64,000 nt of DNA from Slackia equolifaciens (GTDB lineage: Bacteria; Actinomycetota; Coriobacteriia; Coriobacteriales; Eggerthellaceae), in the NCBI RefSeq assembly GCF_003725995.1, contig NZ_QIBX01000009.1, forward strand, positions 1 to 64,000. The letters run 5' to 3'. Positions within the stretch are counted from its first letter, which is position 1. Every line of letters starts with the position of its first letter. Positions 33,322 to 42,177 of this stretch are shown here, piece by piece. The position numbers and the translations under genes are program-made. A model generated the notes under the pieces. It saw only the letters and a list, made by a program, of their open reading frames with translations. It was not told the DNA's origin and ran no database searches.

Positions 33322-34662
33322 TCAGGCCGATCGCGCGCTACCTTCCATGACCTGCTCTGCAACCCACGGGAAGGCGCGGATAGAGCGCTCGAACACTCCC
33401 GTGCAGTAGGCGATCGTGAGGCCGTAGTTGGACACGGGGACGCCTGCCTCCACGCAGGCCCGAACCCTGGAGAGAACCTGGCGACGCGTGAACATGCAAC
33501 CCCCGCAGTGGATCACCAGATCGTAGTCGCCCAGGTTGGCGGGGAAGTCCGCCCCCCTCACGTTGTCGATGGTCAGGCCCTCCCCCACCCTCTTGCGCAG
33601 CAGGCGGGGGATCTTCACCGTTCCTATGTCCTCCTCGATGGGGTGGTGCGTGCAGGCCTCGGCGATCAGGACGCGGGACTCCTCCGTGAGCCCGGCGATG
33701 GCGAGCGTGCCCATGGCCTGGGTGAGCAGGTCGCCCTTGTTGCGGGCAAACGCAACGGAGAACCCTGTCAACGGGATGCTGTCTGGCACCATGGCCGCAA
33801 CGCTGCCGAAGGCTTGGGAATCTGTCACCACCAAGGCGGGGGGCTCCTCGAGAGCCGCTAGGGCTGCCGGCAGCTCGGTGTCCCGGACGCAAAGCGGGAT
33901 GCAGCCGCCGTCGAGCAGGTCGCGTATGGTCTGCACCTGCGGCAGGATGAGCCTTCCGCGCGGCGCCTCCTTGTCGATGGGGATCACGAGGACAACCACG
34001 GAGCCAGCCGGCACGATGTCGGAGAGGATCGCGGGGGCGTTCACGAAACTGTCGGGCGCGTTGTCGAGCAGCGCCTGCCTGAGCTCGGCGACGCCCTTGC
34101 GCTCAGATGCCGCCATGCAGACAGCCGGCAGGCCCCTGGCCGCCGCGGGGATGCCCTCGCGGCACAGCTCCATCAAGCCGTCTGCCCCGCCGGCCGCATG
34201 CAGGGGCAGCAGGTCCGTTTTGTTGAAGACCAGGATGACGGGGATGCCCTCATCCTGCAGCTTGGCGAGGATGCGGTCCTCGTACGCCCCCCAGACTCCG
34301 GCCTCCGTCACGAGAACGCCCATGTCGCAGCGGCTGTACACCTGCTCGGTGCGCTCGATGCGCAGCCTGCCGACCTCTCCCTCGTCGTCGATGCCGGCAG
34401 TGTCGACGAAGAGAACGGGGCCCAGGGGCAGCAGCTCCATGGGCTTGTCCACAGGGTCCGTGGTGGTGCCGGCATAGTCGCTCACTATGCTTGCCTGCTG
34501 GTTCGTGATGGCGTTCAGCACGCTGGACTTGCCCACGTTGCGGCGCCCGAACAGGCCTATGCCCAGCCTCGAGCCCCGAGGCGCCCGCATCAGGGCGTCC
34601 CCGCTCTCGCGCACGCTTGTAGCCTCTGAGCGGCTGCCCTCCCGGCTCTCAGTCTTCACCAT
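33322..34662 (-). CDS. hydF: [FeFe]-hydrogenase maturation GTPase HydF
   Basis: A 446-residue HydF. The GTPase domain has G1 IGLFGRRNVGKSS (about residues 33-45), G3 VDTAGIDDEGE and G4 NKTD. The dimerisation domain follows. The C-terminal [4Fe-4S] domain has CTHHPIEEDIG and HCGGCMFTRRQ. HydF is the scaffold on which HydE and HydG build the diiron subcluster before it is handed to the hydrogenase. ATG 34662 follows GGAGTG; the longer frame to 34800 overlaps hydE and is not conserved. It is the last gene of the equol cluster as seen here. Confidence 0.95.
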   Translation of the reverse strand: MVKTESREGSRSEATSVRESGDALMRAPRGSRLGIGLFGRRNVGKSSVLNAITNQQASIVSDYAGTTTDPVDKPMELLPLGPVLFVDTAGIDDEGEVGRLRIERTEQVYSRCDMGVLVTEAGVWGAYEDRILAKLQDEGIPVILVFNKTDLLPLHAAGGADGLMELCREGIPAAARGLPAVCMAASERKGVAELRQALLDNAPDSFVNAPAILSDIVPAGSVVVLVIPIDKEAPRGRLILPQVQTIRDLLDGGCIPLCVRDTELPAALAALEEPPALVVTDSQAFGSVAAMVPDSIPLTGFSVAFARNKGDLLTQAMGTLAIAGLTEESRVLIAEACTHHPIEEDIGTVKIPRLLRKRVGEGLTIDNVRGADFPANLGDYDLVIHCGGCMFTRRQVLSRVRACVEAGVPVSNYGLTIAYCTGVFERSIRAFPWVAEQVMEGSARSA

Positions 34663-34718
34663 GGTATCCACTCCAATCGTGTCAGTCCCCTTCGCGGGCG
34701 CTCCTGGGCGGGGCGTGC

Positions 34719-35780
34719 TCAGCCCACCAGGGAGTCCCCGCGACCGACGACGAGCTCGTATCCGATGCGTGCCATCCGCGCCTGCAGGCAGAACCTGCAC
34801 TCGGCTGCCTCCTCGCCGGTGCTGATCTTGTTGTCATAGAGGTCGTAGTCCTTCCTGTGCTCGACCGGCGAGAGGTTGGGCATCACCACGTTGGCGCCGG
34901 ACAGGATGCCCTGTTCCCTGCCCTTCGGGTCGATGGTGCCGAGCGCGGTTGTCGCCGGGATCAGCGCCTTGGGATGCGCGAGCCTCAGGCACGCGAGCAT
35001 GAAGAGCGTAAGCTCGAGGCTGCCGGCCTGTTCACCTGCGTACATGGTGTGGCGGTGCGGGATGAACGGCCCGATGCCGATCATGTGGGGCTGCAGGTAA
35101 TGCAGGAAATCCATGTCGCGCGCAAGCTGCTCTGCGGTCTGCCCCGGCGAGCCCACCATGAAGCCGCTACCCACCTGATAGCCGATCTCGCGCAGGGTGA
35201 AGAGGCACTTGTGCCTTCGGAAGGGACTCATCTCCTGCGGGTGCAGGCTCCTGTAGTGCAGGTGGTCGGCGGTCTCGTGGCGCAGCAGGTAGCGCCCCGC
35301 CCCGGCGTCGAAAAGTGCCTGGTAGCTCTCGCGGCTGCGCTCCCCCATTGAAAGCGTGATGGCGCAGTCGGGGAAGGCCCCGTGGATCCGGGCGACCAGC
35401 GGCACTAAGCGCTCGTCGCTGAAGAAGAGATCCTCCCCGCCTTGAAGCACGAAGGTCCTGAAACCAAGCTTGTAGCCCTCCCTGCAGCACGCCATGACCT
35501 GCTCGTCGCTCAGCCTGTAGCGCACCGCGTTGTTGTTCGAGCGGCGGATGCCGCAGTAATAGCAGTTGTTCTTGCAGTAGCTCGAGAGCTCGATGAGGCC
35601 GCGGGTGTATACCTTGCGGCCGTAGTGCTCGTCTCGCACCGCGCGGGCCCGCTCGCGGATGCAGGCGGCGCTCTCCGGGGTCCTGCCCCCGATGAGCTCC
35701 ACCCACTCCCCTTCTTCGAGCCTCCGCTGCTCCTCCAGCTTGTCGATGAGCTGCTGCTGCCTCCTCAGCGCGTCTGACAT
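34719..35780 (-). CDS. hydE: [FeFe]-hydrogenase maturation radical SAM enzyme HydE
   Basis: A 353-residue radical SAM protein. The cluster-binding CKNNCYYCGIR (about residues 68-78) is followed by the HydE look: FVLQGGEDLFFSDERLV, LRHETADHLHYRSLHP and MIGIGPFIPHRHTMY. It works with HydG and HydF to make the H-cluster diiron site, acting on a precursor derived from HydG. ATG 35780 is preferred over the in-frame GTG at 35786 because of spacing to GGCGGG. It starts 10 bases after hydG and ends 56 bases before hydF. Confidence 0.95.
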   Translation of the reverse strand: MSDALRRQQQLIDKLEEQRRLEEGEWVELIGGRTPESAACIRERARAVRDEHYGRKVYTRGLIELSSYCKNNCYYCGIRRSNNNAVRYRLSDEQVMACCREGYKLGFRTFVLQGGEDLFFSDERLVPLVARIHGAFPDCAITLSMGERSRESYQALFDAGAGRYLLRHETADHLHYRSLHPQEMSPFRRHKCLFTLREIGYQVGSGFMVGSPGQTAEQLARDMDFLHYLQPHMIGIGPFIPHRHTMYAGEQAGSLELTLFMLACLRLAHPKALIPATTALGTIDPKGREQGILSGANVVMPNLSPVEHRKDYDLYDNKISTGEEAAECRFCLQARMARIGYELVVGRGDSLVG

Positions 35781-35790
35781 GAGCACCCGC

Positions 35791-37215
35791 CTAGAACCTC
35801 AGATCCCTCGCGCCGCCCCTGATGGCGTCGAGGTTGCGCAGGATCTGCCCGCGCATCCTCGACTGCCTGATGGTGGGGCTCTCGAGCTCGCGCTCCACGA
35901 GCGCCTCGCCGGCCTCGCGCACCGCAGGCGACGCGTAGTCGATGAGGTACTCCTCGAGGGTCATGAGGGCGTTGGGGTGGCAGAAGGCGGAAATCTGCTC
36001 TGCCTTGCACACCTCCATGAAGCGCTCTCCCTGGCGCCCCGCGCGGTAGCAGGCGGTGCAGAAGCTGGGGATGTAGCCCAGCTCGATGAGCCAGCCCATC
36101 ACCTCGTCGAGCGAGCGGTTGTCGTTCACCTCGAACTGGCTCGTGCTCAAGTCCTCGGGCTCCGGCTCCAGGTAGCCGCCCACGCTCGTGCGCGAGCCTC
36201 CGCTGATCTGCGAGACGCCCAGCTCGAGCAGGCGCTCCCGGCACGCCCTGCTCTCGCGCGTGGAGACAATCATGCCGGTGTAGGGCACGGCGATGCGGAT
36301 GCAGGCGACGATTTTCATGAAGGCGTCGTCCGGCACGCCGTTGTCGAAGGCGCCTGGGTCGATGTCGTCTGCCCTGCGGATGCGCGGGACGCTGATGGTG
36401 TGGGGACCCACCCCGAAGGCGGCCTCCAGGTGCTCGGCGTGCATGAGCAGCCCCGCGAACTCATAGTCGTAGCCCTCGAGGCCGAAGAGAACGCCCAGGC
36501 CGACGTCGTCGATGCCGCCTTGCATGGCGCGGTCGTGCGCCTCCGTGTGCCAGGCGTAGTCGTGCTTGGGGCCGCTGGGGTGCAGTCGCTCGTAGCTCTC
36601 GCGGTTGTAGGTCTCCTGGAACAGGATGTAGGTGCCGATCTCGGCCTTTTTCAGCCTGCGGTAGTTCTCGACCGTGGTGGCGGCGATGTTGACGTTGGCG
36701 CGGCGGATCGAGCCATTCTCGTGCTTGACGGAGTAGATGGTCTCAAGGCTCTCGAGCACGTACTCGATGGGGTTTTCCACGGGGTGCTCGCCCAGCTCGA
36801 TGGCCAAGCGCTTGTGCCCCATGTCCTGAAGGGCGCGCACCTCGGCGGCGATCTCCTCCTGCGTGAGCTTCTTGCGCGGGATGTGCCTATTCTGGGCGTG
36901 GTAGGGGCAGTACACGCAGCCGTTGACGCAGTAGTTTGAGAGGTACAGCGGGGCGAAGAGTACGATGCGGTTGCCGTAGTAGGCCTGCTTGATGTCGCGC
37001 GCGATCTGGAAGACCCTCTGCGTGCGCTCCTCGTCGTGGCAGGCGAGCAGGACGCTGGCCTCGCGGTGCGTCAGGCCCTTCATCTTGGATGCCTTCTCCA
37101 AGATCGCGTCGACGAGCGCCAGGTCCTGGGAGGCGCGCTCGGCGTACTCGAGCGTGTCGAGTATCTCCTGGTGGTTGATGAATTCGTCTGCATGGGGTGA
37201 TGCTGCGTCGTACAT
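35791..37215 (-). CDS. hydG: [FeFe]-hydrogenase maturation radical SAM enzyme HydG
   Basis: A 474-residue tyrosine lyase. The N-terminal radical SAM cluster is CVNGCVYCPYH (about residues 95-105). The auxiliary cluster region near the C-terminus has CTACYRAGRQGERFMEVC and FCHPNAL. HydG splits tyrosine into p-cresol, CO and cyanide to supply the H-cluster ligands. Length is typical. AGGAAAGGC precedes ATG 37215. It sits 30 bases after the NAD kinase gene in the same operon. Confidence 0.96.
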   Translation of the reverse strand: MYDAASPHADEFINHQEILDTLEYAERASQDLALVDAILEKASKMKGLTHREASVLLACHDEERTQRVFQIARDIKQAYYGNRIVLFAPLYLSNYCVNGCVYCPYHAQNRHIPRKKLTQEEIAAEVRALQDMGHKRLAIELGEHPVENPIEYVLESLETIYSVKHENGSIRRANVNIAATTVENYRRLKKAEIGTYILFQETYNRESYERLHPSGPKHDYAWHTEAHDRAMQGGIDDVGLGVLFGLEGYDYEFAGLLMHAEHLEAAFGVGPHTISVPRIRRADDIDPGAFDNGVPDDAFMKIVACIRIAVPYTGMIVSTRESRACRERLLELGVSQISGGSRTSVGGYLEPEPEDLSTSQFEVNDNRSLDEVMGWLIELGYIPSFCTACYRAGRQGERFMEVCKAEQISAFCHPNALMTLEEYLIDYASPAVREAGEALVERELESPTIRQSRMRGQILRNLDAIRGGARDLRF

Positions 37216-37245
37216 TGCCTTTCCTTCTCTCTGCTTCAGGCGCCG

Positions 37246-38127
37246 CTATTGCATGAGGAAAACGTTTGAGAACCGCTTATAGAAGCCCTCTCCCCGCTGT
37301 CGGAGGAGCTCTGCCGTCAGCGCGCTGTTGCGCACGCGCACTCTATCGACCGGCTGGCAGGGGGTCTGCAGCTCTCCGTCGAGCTGTATGGACGGGTCGT
37401 CTTCCAAGCCCTCCCTGCAGGGGCGCAGGTCGATGTCCACCCAATCGTCCTGCCCCGTGACAATAGGGCGCGAGGCGAGGGCGTGAACTGCGATGGGGAC
37501 CACGAGAAGGCCCCTGTTCGAGGGGGCGACCACGGGGCCTCCGGCAGAGAGCGCATAGGCCGTCGACCCCGTCGAGCTCGCAACCACGACCCCGTCTCCG
37601 CGCAGGGTGGCGAGATGGCAGCCGGAGATGCCCACGGCGCACTCGAGGATGTTCGCGGAGGGCGCCCGGTTCACCGCGACGTCGTTGAGGGCGAAGAGCC
37701 TCTGCGGGTATGTTCCCTCGGCGCCATGCTGCAGCTCGACTTCCAGGCAAGGGAGCTTCTCGACCTGGCATTCCCCGGCCAGGGCGGAATCTATGAGGGA
37801 GGTGTCGCTCGCATCCCCCCGGTTGGAGAGAAAGCCCAGGTGGCCGTAGTTCATGCCGAGGATGGGGATGCCGAGCAGGACCGCCAGGCGGGAGGCGCGC
37901 AGGATCGAGCCGTCTCCCCCGAGGACAACCATGAAGGAGAACGCCTCGCGCAGGCGCGTGTCCTGCAGGATGCCGGGGCTCTCCGCGTGCACCTGCGCGC
38001 AGTCCGGCATCTCTTCCAAGGTCATGGCCTCGAAGCTGTGGCGGCGCTTGCGGAGGTACGTGCACAGGCTCACCGCTGCCTGGCTTGCCCGCTTGTTCTT
38101 TTGACAGTAGACGACGAGGACGCGCAT
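37246..38127 (-). CDS. nadK: NAD kinase
   Basis: A 293-residue ATP-NAD kinase. Key motifs: VVLGGDGSILRASR (about residues 67-80), ALNDVAVNRAPSANI, and STGSTAYALSAGGPVVAPS. It phosphorylates NAD to NADP in the cytosol. A housekeeping NAD kinase normally lies elsewhere, so a copy inside the equol operon probably raises NADPH for the isoflavone reductases. ATG 38127 puts the first strand (MRVLVVYCQKN) at the N-terminus with AAAGG upstream; ATG 38157 in the same frame would add 10 residues. Confidence 0.93.
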   Translation of the reverse strand: MRVLVVYCQKNKRASQAAVSLCTYLRKRRHSFEAMTLEEMPDCAQVHAESPGILQDTRLREAFSFMVVLGGDGSILRASRLAVLLGIPILGMNYGHLGFLSNRGDASDTSLIDSALAGECQVEKLPCLEVELQHGAEGTYPQRLFALNDVAVNRAPSANILECAVGISGCHLATLRGDGVVVASSTGSTAYALSAGGPVVAPSNRGLLVVPIAVHALASRPIVTGQDDWVDIDLRPCREGLEDDPSIQLDGELQTPCQPVDRVRVRNSALTAELLRQRGEGFYKRFSNVFLMQ

Positions 38128-38300
38128 TTCCGAGACCTTTCCGAGGGCTTTGTGCATTCGCAGCGGGGACGGCAGGGTTGGATGACCGCCCCCGACTGCG
38201 CTGCCGGGGCAGTCTTGTTGGACGGCGGCACGCTGCGCCCGGAATGGCAGCGCACCGCGCGATGTGTCAAGGTGCCGTCAGCACGGCGGCAGCCGGGAGC

Positions 38301-40019
38301 CTAGATGGTCCACTCCTCCTGGTTGGTGTGGAGCCACTCGTGCGCAACATGCGAGAGGGGCTTCTCCAGGCAGGTCTTGTAGAGCTTCTGGATGTCCGGG
38401 TTGTCATGCGACATCCTCAGGCTGTCCTCGGCGTCGAGCTTGTCCAGCACGGCGGTGCGCTCCTTGGCGAGCTCCCTGTTGAAGCGGATGGGCTGGCCGC
38501 CGCCGCCAACGCAGCCGCCGGGGCATGCCATGATCTCGACGAAGTCGTATGCGACCTCGCCGCTCTCTAGGGCGTTAAGCAACTTCTCGGTGTTTCCCAG
38601 GCCGCTTGCCACGGCGATCCTCACGGTCAGGCCGGCGGCGCTGAGCTCCTTCTCCATCCACGGATGTTCCGGCGTTGCGGCCGTGCAGTCGCAGGCCTCG
38701 AAACTCGCCGGGGCGCCCTCGAGGATGCTGACGGCAGTGCGCAGAGCCGCCTCCATGACGCCGCCGGTGCGGCCGAAGATCGTTGCCGCGCCGGTGGACA
38801 GGCCCAGCGGGCTGTCGAAGTCGGTCTCCTCCAGGGCGGCGCAGTCGACGGAGAACATGCGCAGCATACGGTCGAACTCGCGCACGGTGAGGACGGCGTC
38901 GACATCCCGGCCGCCCTCTGTGGAGAGCTCGGGGACATCGCACTCGTACTTCTTTGCAACACAGGGCATGACAGAGACGCAGAAGATCCTCTTCTTCCCA
39001 CCTGCCTCGGCTGCCTCCCTGAGGGTGTTCTTGACAAGCGCGCCCATCATCTGGTGGGGCGACTTCGCGCTGGAGAGCTGTGGGACGATCTCCGGGTGAT
39101 GCAGCTTGGCGAAGCGCACCCAACCAGGACAGCAGGAAGTGAACATGGGCCGGGGCTTGTCGCTCTTGACGAACTCGAGGAACTCGCTGCCCTCTTCCAT
39201 GATGGTGAGGTCGGCGGCGAAGTCCGTGTCGAAGACCCGGTCGAAGCCCAGCGCCCTGAGCGCGCTCGCCATGCGCCCGGGGGTCGCCTGCTCGCGGCTG
39301 AGCTTGACGCCCTCGCCCCAGGCGGCGCGAACGGCGGGGGCAACCTGGACGACGGTCATGACCTCGGGGTCGAGGAGAGCGTCCAGCACCTTGTCGATGT
39401 CGCTGCGAGCGGTGAGGGCACCCGTGGGGCAGTGAGTGATGCACTGGCCGCACAGGGCGCAGCCCGCCTCGGAGATATCGAGCCCGTCTTTCACCGCGAC
39501 GCTCGCGCCTGTGCCGGAACCGGACGGCTCCCAGACGGCGCAATGCTGGACCTTCTTGCAGAATGCGACGCATCGCATGCACTTGATGCACTTGGAGGAA
39601 TCCCTGATCAGCGGGAAGTCCTCGTTCCAGGCACCTTTGGCGGGCATGTCACAGGTGCTTTCCCCCACTGCGAAGTCCGCGGCCAGCTTGCGCAGGGCGC
39701 AGGTGTCGACCCTGGCGCAGGAGGTGCACTCGGAGCGATGGGAGTCGAGCAGCGCCTCCACGTTTGCGCGGCGCATGGCGACCACCTGCGGGGTGTCCGT
39801 CCTCACCTCCATGCCCTCGCGAACGGGGGTGTTGCAGGCTGCGCAGGGGGCCTCCTCCCCCTCCACCTGGACCAGGCAGACGCGGCACGATCCGATGATG
39901 TTGAGGTCCTTCAGCGCGCACAGGGTGGGGATCTTGATCCCAAGCCCCGCCGCGGCGTCGAGGATGGTGGAGCCCTCGCTGGCGGAGGTCTCTCGTCCGT
40001 CAATGCTGAGCTTTACCAT
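38301..40019 (-). CDS. hydA: [FeFe]-hydrogenase catalytic subunit (NADH/ferredoxin-type, HydA)
   Basis: A 572-residue hydrogenase. N-terminal [2Fe-2S] domain with Cys34, 45, 48 and 62, a His-Cys3 cluster region (HRSECTSCARVDTC, 94-107), two [4Fe-4S] clusters (CIKCMRCVAFC; CALCGQCITHCP), then the H-cluster domain with TSCCPGW (294-300), MPCVAKKYE (351-359) and MACPGGCVGGGG (497-508). The proton-relay cysteine in TSCCPGW is present. It interconverts H2 with protons and electrons. Domain order is that of soluble multimeric, possibly bifurcating enzymes. It overlaps the upstream flavoprotein gene by 7 bases. No HydB/HydC partner is separate; the NuoF/GltD-like protein may replace them. Confidence 0.94.
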   Translation of the reverse strand: MVKLSIDGRETSASEGSTILDAAAGLGIKIPTLCALKDLNIIGSCRVCLVQVEGEEAPCAACNTPVREGMEVRTDTPQVVAMRRANVEALLDSHRSECTSCARVDTCALRKLAADFAVGESTCDMPAKGAWNEDFPLIRDSSKCIKCMRCVAFCKKVQHCAVWEPSGSGTGASVAVKDGLDISEAGCALCGQCITHCPTGALTARSDIDKVLDALLDPEVMTVVQVAPAVRAAWGEGVKLSREQATPGRMASALRALGFDRVFDTDFAADLTIMEEGSEFLEFVKSDKPRPMFTSCCPGWVRFAKLHHPEIVPQLSSAKSPHQMMGALVKNTLREAAEAGGKKRIFCVSVMPCVAKKYECDVPELSTEGGRDVDAVLTVREFDRMLRMFSVDCAALEETDFDSPLGLSTGAATIFGRTGGVMEAALRTAVSILEGAPASFEACDCTAATPEHPWMEKELSAAGLTVRIAVASGLGNTEKLLNALESGEVAYDFVEIMACPGGCVGGGGQPIRFNRELAKERTAVLDKLDAEDSLRMSHDNPDIQKLYKTCLEKPLSHVAHEWLHTNQEEWTI

Positions 40020-41851
40020 TGCCCCAACCCCTTTCCGTTAAGCGCGCCCACGCCGTAGTGGTCGCAGCGTAGGCAGCGGCCGCATTCCTGAGCGGCCTCC
40101 TCGGCGCTCATGGGCAGTTCTACGTAGTCGAAGTCTCCCTTGCGATCGCGAGCCGGGCGCTCGGCGATGTTCACGCGGCCGTAGGCGGTGCGATCGTTGG
40201 GCCTTGCCGGCGGAACCTCTGCACCGCAGTCGAGCTCGTGCTCGAAGCCGAGGTATGTGTCGATGTTGCGAGCGGCTGTCTTGCCGGCTGCGATCGCCAT
40301 GATGACCGTCTTGGGGCCGGTCTGGCAGTCGCCGCCGACGAAGACGTTCTCGTGGCCCTTCGAGCGCAGGTAGCCGTCTGCCTCGAAGTAGGTCCTGTCC
40401 GCCGGCATGCCGAACTCCTCGAAGGGGGCGCTCTCGATGGCCTGGCCGACTGCGATCAAGACGATGTCGGCCTCGATGGTCTCCTCGGGCTTTGCCGCTG
40501 CGACGGGGGCGGGGCGGCCGCGCTTGACCGCGCCGATGCGCTGGGGCTGGACCACGAGGGCCCTCGCGTTGCCGCCCGCGTCGGTCTCGATGCGCACGGG
40601 AGCCTGCAGGGTGAGCATCTCGACGCCCTCGGCGATGGCGGCCTCGACCTCCTCGGGGAGCGCCGTCATGTCCTCGAGCCTGCGGCGGTACGCCACGGTG
40701 ACGCTCTCCGCTCCTGCTCGCACGGAGGTGCGGGCGCAGTCCATGGCGACATTGCCGCCGCCCACGACCACGACCTTCTTGCCGGAGAAGTCCGGGTACT
40801 CGTCGTCGCCGATCTTGCCCAGCAGGTCGACCGCGGACATGACGCCCGTCGCGTCTGCGCCCTCGATGTCCAGGGTCTTGCCCCCCTGGGCGCCGATGGC
40901 AACGTAGACGGCGTCGTACCAGCCGGCGATCTTGCACATCTCCTCAGCGTCGATCGCATGCTCGTAGTCCACCTGGATGCTGCCGGCGCCGAGAATGGCG
41001 CGGATGTCCTCGTCCAGGCGCTCGCGGGGGAAGCGGTAGGCGGGGATGCCGTAGCGCATCATGCCGCCGAGCTTCTTGCGGGACTCGTAGACCTGGACCT
41101 CGTGTCCCATGAGCGCGAGGTAGTAGGCGCAGGTCATGCCGCTGGGCCCGCCGCCGATGACGGCCACGCGCTTGCCCGTGGGCTCGGCGCACGCGGGGGT
41201 GGAGACCTTGTCGGCGCCGACGGTGTCGACGGCGAACTTCTTGATGCCGCGGATGTTGAGCGGCGCGTCGATCATGGTGCGGCGGCAGTGTGCCTCGCAG
41301 GGATGCTCGCAAACCAGGGCGCATGCGGTGGGGAAGGGATTGTCCTTGCGGATCATCTTGACAGCGCCTGCGCAGTCGCCCTCCTGCACCAGGGAGATGT
41401 AGGCGGGGACGTTGACGTGGGCGGGGCACTCGGTGACGCAGGGCACGGTCTGACGGGTGCCGGCGTCGCAGGTCGCCTTGGAGATGTGGCACTCGTACTC
41501 GTCCGCGAAGGACTCGAGGCCCTTGAGCACCTGTGCTCCGGCATCGTATCCGACGGCGCAGTCCGCCGTGTCCCTGAGCAGGCGCGCCCTCTTGGCGATC
41601 TCTGCCACGTCGGAGCGGTCGGCCTCGTAGCGGAGTACCTTGTCGAGCAGGGCCTTGATGCGCGGGATGCCCTCGCGGCAGGGCGTGCACTTGCCGCAGG
41701 TCTGGGCAGCGCTGGTCTCGAGCAGGCCCGCCTGCACCGCAATGGGGCACGTGCCGGGAGGCATGGCCTCGACGCGGCGCGCGTAGGCCTCGGAGAGCTC
41801 GACGATCTTGGCATCGGCCTTCGAGCGCTCGTCAATCAGAATCATTGACAT
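40013..41851 (-). CDS. NuoF-type Fe-S domain fused to a GltD-like NAD(P)H oxidoreductase
   Basis: A 612-residue fusion. Residues about 45-110 carry the NuoF C-terminal cluster motif TCGKCTPCREGIPR with a further Cys near 97. Next come the cysteine clusters of glutamate synthase small-subunit proteins (CVTECPAHVNVPAYI; CALVCEHPCEAHC). The FAD site is VAVIGGGPSGMTCAYYLA and the pyridine nucleotide site is VVVVGGGNVAMDCART. A short C-terminal CGRCLRC closes it. No glutamate synthase large subunit is nearby. Placed between hydA and fixX, it most likely couples the hydrogenase to NAD(P) or to the flavoproteins. ATG 41851 (or 41845) is the start of similarity. Confidence 0.88.
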   Translation of the reverse strand: MSMILIDERSKADAKIVELSEAYARRVEAMPPGTCPIAVQAGLLETSAAQTCGKCTPCREGIPRIKALLDKVLRYEADRSDVAEIAKRARLLRDTADCAVGYDAGAQVLKGLESFADEYECHISKATCDAGTRQTVPCVTECPAHVNVPAYISLVQEGDCAGAVKMIRKDNPFPTACALVCEHPCEAHCRRTMIDAPLNIRGIKKFAVDTVGADKVSTPACAEPTGKRVAVIGGGPSGMTCAYYLALMGHEVQVYESRKKLGGMMRYGIPAYRFPRERLDEDIRAILGAGSIQVDYEHAIDAEEMCKIAGWYDAVYVAIGAQGGKTLDIEGADATGVMSAVDLLGKIGDDEYPDFSGKKVVVVGGGNVAMDCARTSVRAGAESVTVAYRRRLEDMTALPEEVEAAIAEGVEMLTLQAPVRIETDAGGNARALVVQPQRIGAVKRGRPAPVAAAKPEETIEADIVLIAVGQAIESAPFEEFGMPADRTYFEADGYLRSKGHENVFVGGDCQTGPKTVIMAIAAGKTAARNIDTYLGFEHELDCGAEVPPARPNDRTAYGRVNIAERPARDRKGDFDYVELPMSAEEAAQECGRCLRCDHYGVGALNGKGLGQW

Positions 41852-41871
41852 GGTGTCGGGCACCTTCCTCT

Positions 41872-42177
41872 CTAGCCGAACCTGTAGACGACACCCATCA
41901 TGGGCTTGGGGTTCTCCCACTTGGACAGGATGCTCCCCTCGCATGCGATGCGGCAGGTGCCGCACTCGAGGCAGCCGGCGTAGTCGAAGGACTTGCGGCC
42001 GTCGGGGCCAACCTTGTAGAGGGCGGCGGGGCACACGCGGACCAGCTTGCCGAACTCGGCGTCGTCGAGCTGGTCGATGTCGTCGTTGCAAAAGCCGATA
42101 TGGACGTTCTCCTCGTCCACGTTGTACTTGTTGGCGGCGATGTACTCGCTCACGTTGACAGTGATGTTCAGGCTCAT
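41872..42177 (-). CDS. fixX: FixX-like ferredoxin
   Basis: A 101-residue ferredoxin-like protein with VRVCPAALYK and FDYAGCLECGTCRIACEGS, the FixX cluster pattern. FixX carries electrons with FixC, the ETF:quinone oxidoreductase-like partner. Its ATG overlaps the TGA of fixC by the ATGA arrangement, so the two are translationally coupled. Confidence 0.9.
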   Translation of the reverse strand: MSLNITVNVSEYIAANKYNVDEENVHIGFCNDDIDQLDDAEFGKLVRVCPAALYKVGPDGRKSFDYAGCLECGTCRIACEGSILSKWENPKPMMGVVYRFG

